From contig CAYGZA010000021.1 of NCBI GenBank assembly GCA_964354135.1, positions 1-35,975 on the forward strand: DNA of 35,975 bases, in the 5' to 3' direction. The notes under the pieces are model-generated. The model made no database searches and was not told the DNA's origin. It saw nothing but the letters and a program-made list of their open reading frames with translations. The DNA comes from CAYGZA01 sp964354135. Lineage in GTDB: Bacteria > Planctomycetota > Planctomycetia > Pirellulales > Thermoguttaceae. Positions 31,107-35,975 of this stretch are shown here, piece after piece. The translations under genes and the position numbers were made by a program. Each line of letters starts with the position of its first letter. Position 1 is the stretch's first letter.

Positions 31107-32591
31107 TCACAGTTGCCCCGGCTGGCGGACGTTCTTTCCCTCCCGCTTGGTCCGCGTGTCGCCGAGGTCGTCGCGGGCGCGCTCGGCGAGTTGCTGTAAG
31201 CGCTTCACGACATTCGGGTGTTTGCCGGCGACGTTGGTCGTCTCGCCCACGTCGGCCTCCAGGTCGAACAGCTCCAGGCCGATCTTCTTCTGGACGTACG
31301 GGCCGGGCCGGCCGCCCGCGCCCCGCGGCTCGCCAAGGCTGGGATAGCCGTGGGGGAAGTGGAGCTTCCAGCGGCCGCTGCGGATCGCCTGGAGCTCCCG
31401 GCCCCAGTAGTAGTAATACGCATCGTGCGGGCTCTTGGCGCCCGGTTGGCCGGACATGAGGGGCCGGATGTCCCTGCCGTCGATGATCCGGTCGGCGGGG
31501 AGTCCTGCGCCGACGAGCTTGGCGACGGTCGGGAGGATGTCGATCGTGGCGGCCAGCTCGTTGGTGACCGACCCGGCGGGGATCTTGCCCGGCCATCGCA
31601 TGACGCACGGCACGCGCACTCCGCCTTCAAAGGTCGTCCCCTTGCCCTCGCGCAAGGGACCGGCCGAGCCGGCGTGGTCGCCGTAGGAGAGCCAGGGGCC
31701 GTTGTCGGAGGTGTAGATGACCAGCGTGTTCCGCTCCAAGTCCAGGCGCTTCAGCGTCTTGAGGATCTCGCCCACCGACCAGTCGATCTCCATGATCACG
31801 TCGCCGTAAAGGCCGCGGGCGGACTTGCCCTTGAACTTGTCGGAGACGTGGAGCGGCACGTGCGGCATGCTCTGGGCCACGTAGAGCAGAAACGGCCGGT
31901 CCTTGTTCGTCTCGATGAACCGGACCGCCCGCTCCGTGTACCAGGTAGTGAGCTTCGTCTGGTCCGGCATGGTTTGGATCACCTTCTCCCCTTCGATGAG
32001 CGGGAGGAGCGGGAAGTTCTTGCCGGCGGTCGGGTGCCGCGGCCACATGTCGTTGGAATAGGGCAGCCCGAAGTACTCGTCGAAACCGTGCCGGGTCGGC
32101 AAGAACTTGGGGTGATGCCCGAGGTGGTACTTGCCGAAGATAGCCGTCGCGTAATCCCGCTTCTTGACCACTTCGGCCAGCGTCCACTCGTCGTCGTGGA
32201 TGCCGTGCGTGGCCGCGGGCCCCAGCGCCCCGAGAATGCCCACGCGATTGGGATAGCAGCCGGTCAGGAGCGCCGTCCGCGAAGCGGAGCACACCGCCTG
32301 GGCCACGCAGAAGCTCGTAAACCGCCTCCCCTCCTTGGCCATCTGGTCGATGTTCGGCGTCTTGATGTCGGGCGAGCCGAAACAGCCGAGGTCCTGGTAG
32401 CCCTGGTCGTCGGCATAGACGATCACGACGTTCGGCAACCTCGGCGGATCGGCCGCAAGTGCTTTTCCGGGCGATAGTAACGACAACAGGGCAAGTCCAA
32501 GGAGAATCGCCCGGGCGGTGGTGTAGGCTCGCGTGGGACGTGGTACAATCGGCGGCAGCGGGTTTGTTGCAGGGCTGCGTGGTGACGGCAT
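31107..32591 (-). CDS. Secreted Cys-type sulfatase (arylsulfatase A-like)
   Basis: A 494-residue sulfatase of the S1 family. A signal peptide covers about 23-46 (ARAILLGLALLSLLSPGKALA). Calcium ligands D61 and D62 lie in YADDQGY. The active-site motif is CSASR with C101, to be converted to formylglycine, followed by TALLTGCYPNRVG. Further family motifs are FGKYHLG, SDNGPWLSYGDHAGS, EGGVRVP and the C-terminal LFDLEADVGETTNVA. ATG at 32591 is preferred because AAAGGAG lies just upstream; ATG at 32606 overlaps that ribosome-binding site. The substrate sugar is unknown. Confidence 0.93.
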   Translation of the reverse strand: MPSPRSPATNPLPPIVPRPTRAYTTARAILLGLALLSLLSPGKALAADPPRLPNVVIVYADDQGYQDLGCFGSPDIKTPNIDQMAKEGRRFTSFCVAQAVCSASRTALLTGCYPNRVGILGALGPAATHGIHDDEWTLAEVVKKRDYATAIFGKYHLGHHPKFLPTRHGFDEYFGLPYSNDMWPRHPTAGKNFPLLPLIEGEKVIQTMPDQTKLTTWYTERAVRFIETNKDRPFLLYVAQSMPHVPLHVSDKFKGKSARGLYGDVIMEIDWSVGEILKTLKRLDLERNTLVIYTSDNGPWLSYGDHAGSAGPLREGKGTTFEGGVRVPCVMRWPGKIPAGSVTNELAATIDILPTVAKLVGAGLPADRIIDGRDIRPLMSGQPGAKSPHDAYYYYWGRELQAIRSGRWKLHFPHGYPSLGEPRGAGGRPGPYVQKKIGLELFDLEADVGETTNVAGKHPNVVKRLQQLAERARDDLGDTRTKREGKNVRQPGQL

Positions 32592-32629
32592 GATCGCTCC
32601 TTTCATTGCTGGGCCGACGCTTTGCCGCC

Positions 32630-32658
32630 AGTATCTTCTTTCCCCGTGGGAGAGTCAA
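32630..32658 (-). promoter_or_regulatory. Promoter of the sulfatase gene
   Basis: On the minus strand TTGACT (32658-32653), 17-bp spacer, GATACT (32635-32630). Good -35 and ideal spacing; the leader is about 30-40 nt. Confidence 0.6.
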
Positions 32659-32702
32659 GTTTCCGGCAGTCTGTGATGGAACGATGGAGAAGGAAACTTC
32701 CT

Positions 32703-34190
32703 ATGAGGGCCGAGAATCTGAAACTCCTTATCCGGGCGGGCAATCCGATCATCTCCATCGAGACGCCCGACGAGCCCCGGGCCCTCCGCATGGTTCGGGG
32801 CGCGGCCAAGGACCTGAGCTTGCCGCTCATGGAGTGGTCCGTCACCGAGGGCCTGGTCGCCGCTCCGCCGGAGACCTCCAAGACCTTTGTCGAGCCGGGG
32901 AAAGTCGTCTTGGCGCTGCGGGCGGTGAAGGATTCGCCCTATCCTGCGGTTTACCTGTTCAAGGACCTCGGCGCCCACGCCAAGGACCCGCAGGTGGTCC
33001 GCTACGTCCGCGACCTGTACTTCTCCCCCGGCAACCGCACCTGGACCCTGATCCTGGTCGATGCGACCGCGCTCCCGCCCGACGTCCGCCGCCTCACGGT
33101 CCCCTTCGACGTGGGCTGGCCGGATGAAGAAGAGCTCGAGCAGGTCGTCCGCCAGACTTTTCTGGAGGCCCAGGGCCGCAGCCTTCACGAGATCCAGGCC
33201 AAGCTCACCAAACGCGATCTCGATCAGCTCGTGCAGACGCTCCGCGGGCTGACGAGCGAGGAGGCCGCTCGGGTCGTCTCCGGGGCCATCCACGACGACG
33301 ACCTGCTGGACGGCTCGGACCTGCCGCGGATCGTGGACGCCAAGCGCAACCGGCTGGGGACGATGGGCTGCCTGGAGTGCATCATGGCCGACGTCTCGCC
33401 GGACGAGATCGGCGGGCTGAGGAACCTGAAGCGGTGGCTCCACCAGCGGCGCGGCGGGATGACGACCCGCGGCCGGGAGTTCGGCCTCGACCCGCCGCGG
33501 GGGATCCTGCTCTTGGGCGTGCAGGGCTGCGGTAAGAGCCTCTGCGCCAAGGTGGTCGCCTCGGCCTGGCGCATGCCGCTCTTGCGGATGGACCCGGGCG
33601 TGCTCTACCAGAAGTTCATCGGCGAGAGCGAGGCCCGCCTCCGCGAGGCCCTCAGCCAGGCCGAGTCGATGGCCCCGGTGGTGCTGTGGATCGACGAGAT
33701 CGAGAAGGCGTTCGCGTCGGCCTCCAGCGAGTCGGCCGACGGCGGCCTGTCGCAGCGGATGTTCGGGACCCTCCTCTCCTGGATGCAGGACCACCGCCAC
33801 CCGATCTTCCTGATCGCCACGGCCAACAACATCGGCCAGCTCCCGCCGGAGCTGATGCGCAAGGGCCGCTTCGACGAGGTCTTCTTCGTCGATCTCCCCG
33901 GGCCGGAGGACCGCGAGGTGATCTTCTCGATCCACCTCAAGAAGCGGCGGCGCGACAAGGGCAAGTTCGACGTGGCCCGGCTCGTGGCCGCGGCCGAGGG
34001 CTACACCGGCGCGGAGATCGAGCAGGCGGTCATCTCCGGCCTGTACGCGGCGTTTACCGAAGGCACAGACTGTACCACGGAGCACATTCTCGCGGCGATG
34101 CAGGCCACGCAGCCGCTCTCGGTGCTGATGCGGGAGCGCGTCGATCAGCTCCGGGCGTGGGCCCGCGGCCGGTGCGTGCCGGCAGACTGA
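32703..34190 (+). CDS. Ycf46-like AAA+ ATPase
   Basis: A 495-residue soluble ATPase. The N-terminal 240 residues match the poorly understood N-domain of Ycf46-like proteins (LIRAGNPIISIETPDEPRAL, AVYLFKDLGAH). The AAA+ domain has Walker A GVQGCGKS at 272-279, Walker B VVLWIDE at 326-332, sensor IATANNI and the arginine finger in RKGRFDEVFFVDLP. Cyanobacterial Ycf46 is linked to inorganic-carbon regulation; the role elsewhere is unknown. ATG at 32703 follows AAGGA at about 9 nt; ATG at 32676 is an alternative. It is divergent from the sulfatase gene. Confidence 0.88.
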   Translation: MRAENLKLLIRAGNPIISIETPDEPRALRMVRGAAKDLSLPLMEWSVTEGLVAAPPETSKTFVEPGKVVLALRAVKDSPYPAVYLFKDLGAHAKDPQVVRYVRDLYFSPGNRTWTLILVDATALPPDVRRLTVPFDVGWPDEEELEQVVRQTFLEAQGRSLHEIQAKLTKRDLDQLVQTLRGLTSEEAARVVSGAIHDDDLLDGSDLPRIVDAKRNRLGTMGCLECIMADVSPDEIGGLRNLKRWLHQRRGGMTTRGREFGLDPPRGILLLGVQGCGKSLCAKVVASAWRMPLLRMDPGVLYQKFIGESEARLREALSQAESMAPVVLWIDEIEKAFASASSESADGGLSQRMFGTLLSWMQDHRHPIFLIATANNIGQLPPELMRKGRFDEVFFVDLPGPEDREVIFSIHLKKRRRDKGKFDVARLVAAAEGYTGAEIEQAVISGLYAAFTEGTDCTTEHILAAMQATQPLSVLMRERVDQLRAWARGRCVPAD

Positions 34191-34207
34191 TGGCGAGCGA
34201 GGAGACT

Positions 34208-34299
34208 CACCACAGAGGCACGGAGGAGACGGAGAAAGTAGGAAGGAATGAGGGGCGAGGGGCAAGTTGTAGCGTAGGTCGAGCGCAGCGAAGACCCAC
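34208..34299. repeat. Dispersed-repeat-like sequences after the Ycf46 gene
   Basis: 34208-34235 is a purine-rich CACCACAGAGGCACGGAGG-type sequence. 34274-34299 is a hairpin with arms GTAGGTC/GACCCAC. Both sequence types occur as dispersed intergenic repeats in many bacterial genomes; here each is a single copy. Confidence 0.45.
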
Positions 34300-34347
34300 C
34301 GACTGTGTCTGTGGCGGATGGCTGTACACACTACCGGGGAATCCTTG

Positions 34348-35406
34348 ATGCAGTACCGGCTGCGGACCCTCTTCCTGGTGTTTGTGTTCGTGGCGTCGTC
34401 CGTGGGGGCGTTTGGCCCCTGGGGCCTTGCGGTGGCCGCGTATCTGCTTGTCCTGTTGGTTGCAGTCCGAATGATGCGAACCCGGCGCGCAACCATTTTG
34501 GAGATCTGAGTTGTTCTCGTTATCTTCCTCACTCTCCTCGCTCTCCTGCTACCCGTTAACTCGCCTACCCGGGAGTGGTTGTGTCGCCGGCGATGCTTCA
34601 ACAACCTCAAGCAGGTTGCCATAGCGCTGCATCTGTACGAGGACAAGTACGGTCGCTTCCCGCCTGCGGTCGTTTGTGACCGGGATGGCAAGCCGATGCA
34701 TAGCTGGCGAGTCCTGCTCCTACCATACCTGGAAGCCATCGATCTCTACAAGCAGTACGATTTCAACGAACCCTGGGACGGCCCCAAGAACCGCCTCCTG
34801 GCAGACAAAATGCCGTCCGTTTACCTCTGCCCGAAAGCACGCTGGACGGGCGATAAGCCGCCGCCGGTCACGAGCTACGTGGCGGTCACCGGCCCGGGGA
34901 CCCTGTGGCCCGGCACCAAGTCGGCTCGTCTGAAAGACGTCCGCGACGGCGCCGCGAACACGCTCCTGGTTACGGAAGTCGCACACTCCGACATCCATTG
35001 GATGGAACCGCGGGACGCAACTTTGGAGGAAGCCCTCGCATCCGACGCGACCGTCAGCCAACCGGTCACCGGCAACCACGTCCAGACGAGCTACTTCTTG
35101 CGAGACATCCAGGTCGCTTATATGGCGATGACTGACGGCCGGATCCTGGTCCTTGACGGGCGCCTGACCAAGGAAGGTCTAAGGGCCTTCGCCACGATAA
35201 GCGGCGGCGAACCGACCGATCCGGAGATCTATCTGGTGCGCGAGAGCGTTTGGCATCGCCTTAACTGGGAGCACGTGATCGGGCTGGCGATTTTCCTGCT
35301 TTCCCTTGCGGCCCTGGCGTGGAAAGCCTGCTTCCAGCCCGTCGAAAAGAGAGAGGACCGCGTTCTTGATCCACAGGTTGGGGAAGAAACCGCCGATGGA
35401 CGCTGA
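34348..35406 (+). pseudogene. DUF1559 gene interrupted by one in-frame TGA
   Basis: A single reading frame runs from ATG 34348 to 35406, broken only by TGA at 34507-34509. The upstream part encodes a membrane segment (MQYRLRTLFLVFVFVASS) and TILEI. The codons directly after the TGA read VVLVIFLTLLALLLP, continuing the pilin-like hydrophobic helix. Next come CFNNLKQVAIALHLYEDKYGRFPPA, the DUF1559 opening, and CPKARW, SYVAVTGPGT and DGAANTLLVTE, all typical of the family. The TGA replaces a hydrophobic residue inside the helix that in relatives reads ELLVVIAIIG. A second membrane segment follows near the C-terminus (VIGLAIFLLSLAALAW). It may be a recent nonsense mutation, a sequencing error or a recoded stop. 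The last codons derive from an inverted repeat. Confidence 0.8.
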
Positions 35407-35483
35407 TGAACGCGGATAGGCGAAAGACGACGGCTTCGGACAGTCCCGTCTTGATCCGCGTTTATCCGCGTCCATCTGCGGTT
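35388..35483. repeat. 30-bp inverted repeat, 27 of 30 matching
   Basis: Left arm 35388-35417, right arm 35454-35483, 36-bp centre. The left arm encodes the last residues (ETADGR) and the stop codon of the DUF1559 frame. A miniature or REP-like mobile element is plausible. Confidence 0.75.
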
Positions 35484-35549
35484 GAAATCCAGGCGTTGAC
35501 TTCCCTTGTTATATGGGCGTGCCGGCATCGCCCCTTTATCCGGAGATCA

Positions 35550-35578
35550 TTGTCGGGGTCTCCGGGACTAGCTATATT
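35550..35578 (+). promoter_or_regulatory. Promoter of the small ORF at 35636
   Basis: TTGTCG (35550-35555), 17-bp spacer, TATATT (35573-35578). The leader is about 50 nt. Confidence 0.55.
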
Positions 35579-35635
35579 GAGCGGTAGCATGTACCCAGCA
35601 AGTGCGTTGGGACGGGATTCCCTCGGAGGTTCCTG

Positions 35636-35761
35636 ATGCAACCTTTTGAGCCAGTCAGCGGTGAGGCAGTGCGCCCGCCCCAAGATCACAAGGCCGCGCC
35701 CGTCCCGCCGAGCCTCCCCGACGCACCCCTTGGCGCGCTACCAATTCCTCCCCCCGTCTGA
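35636..35761 (+). CDS. Small proline-rich ORF, hypothetical
   Basis: A 41-codon frame starting at ATG 35636, with GGAGG about 7 nt upstream and a good promoter 58 bp before. The product begins MQPFEPVSGEAVRPPQ and ends in PIPPPV. It has no recognisable domain. It may be a true short protein or the 5' end of a decayed gene. Confidence 0.4.
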   Translation: MQPFEPVSGEAVRPPQDHKAAPVPPSLPDAPLGALPIPPPV

Positions 35762-35975
35762 TACAATCCCCAACAGAAAGCCGCCGGAAGCCCCCTGACG
35801 CTCCGCGGTTCAGTTCAACGAGGTTTTGTCGGTTATTGCTGCGCGACGACGCGATAAAACCCTACACGTTCCCCGGGATTTGCCACCAAACAGCCTGTCG
35901 GCCCCCTTGAAAAGTGCAGCAAAAGGAGTCTGTAGCATCATTACAGGGGATTGTTATTGACCGATTGAGCGTTTT
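35762..35975. other. Right-end region without a recognised gene
   Basis: No gene seen. A TACAAT box at 35762-35767 could be the -10 of a gene beyond the window, and AAAAGGAG occurs at 35919-35926 without a usable following frame. Confidence 0.4.

Noticed and set aside
32544..32549. TACAAT as a plus-strand promoter for the Ycf46-like gene
   Set aside because: It lies inside the sulfatase coding region, with no -35 box at 16-18 bp; kept only as a weak possibility.

Overview
The window is GC-rich chromosomal DNA from what is almost certainly a member of the Planctomycetota. The call rests on gene content: a Cys-type sulfatase, a ThuA-domain protein, a Tat-exported Gfo/Idh/MocA oxidoreductase, a DUF1559 protein, a DUF1080 remnant, a large c-type cytochrome resembling the hydrazine synthase alpha subunit and fused to a SUMF1 domain, an Uma2 nuclease and the futalosine route to menaquinone. 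A Pirellulales-like lineage is plausible but cannot be fixed without database searches. No tRNA, rRNA, CRISPR array, transposase or prophage was seen.

Layout. 1-1483 (minus): dnaX, cut by the left edge, preceded by the SRP RNA gene and its promoter. 1654-7853 (minus): a tight operon mqnA - mqnC - ABC ATPase - ABC permease fused to a CPBP protease - amidohydrolase. The amidohydrolase is a good candidate for the deaminase of the same futalosine pathway. 8096-9830 (plus): an AAA+ ATPase with a winged-helix-like N-terminal part. 10141-11586 (minus): a gene remnant and a membrane acyltransferase-like protein. 11773-15518 (plus): an HlyD-type adaptor, a zinc-ribbon protein and a Tat-exported oxidoreductase. 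15722-16708 (plus): a cold-shock-domain protein and an RRM protein in one unit with a long leader and a strong terminator. 16781-18547 (plus): a nucleotidyltransferase-fold protein, then a secreted protein made of ten octapeptide repeats and an EF-hand. 18592-25886 (minus): an FHA protein, then (in transcription order) the large diheme/SUMF1 protein, a QueG-like Fe-S protein and a tiny secreted protein carrying only a SUMF1 tail. 26105-35406: a broken DUF1080 gene, Uma2, ThuA, a GH29-like secreted glycosidase, a sulfatase, a Ycf46-like AAA+ ATPase and a DUF1559 gene split by one in-frame TGA. The right end has a small promoter-driven ORF and nothing else recognised.

How the genes work together. 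The left third holds housekeeping functions: replication, protein targeting and respiratory quinone synthesis. The right two thirds are typical planctomycete accessory functions, with secreted polysaccharide-processing proteins (sulfatase, glycosidase, ThuA, Gfo/Idh/MocA) and surface or periplasmic redox proteins.

The intergenic regions carry several families of perfect or near-perfect palindromes. One lies inside the cytochrome coding region and another supplies the last codons of the DUF1559 gene. The most unusual items are the octapeptide-repeat/EF-hand protein, the hydrazine-synthase-like/SUMF1 fusion with its orphan SUMF1-tail partner, the permease-protease fusion inside a menaquinone operon, and the in-frame TGA in the DUF1559 gene.
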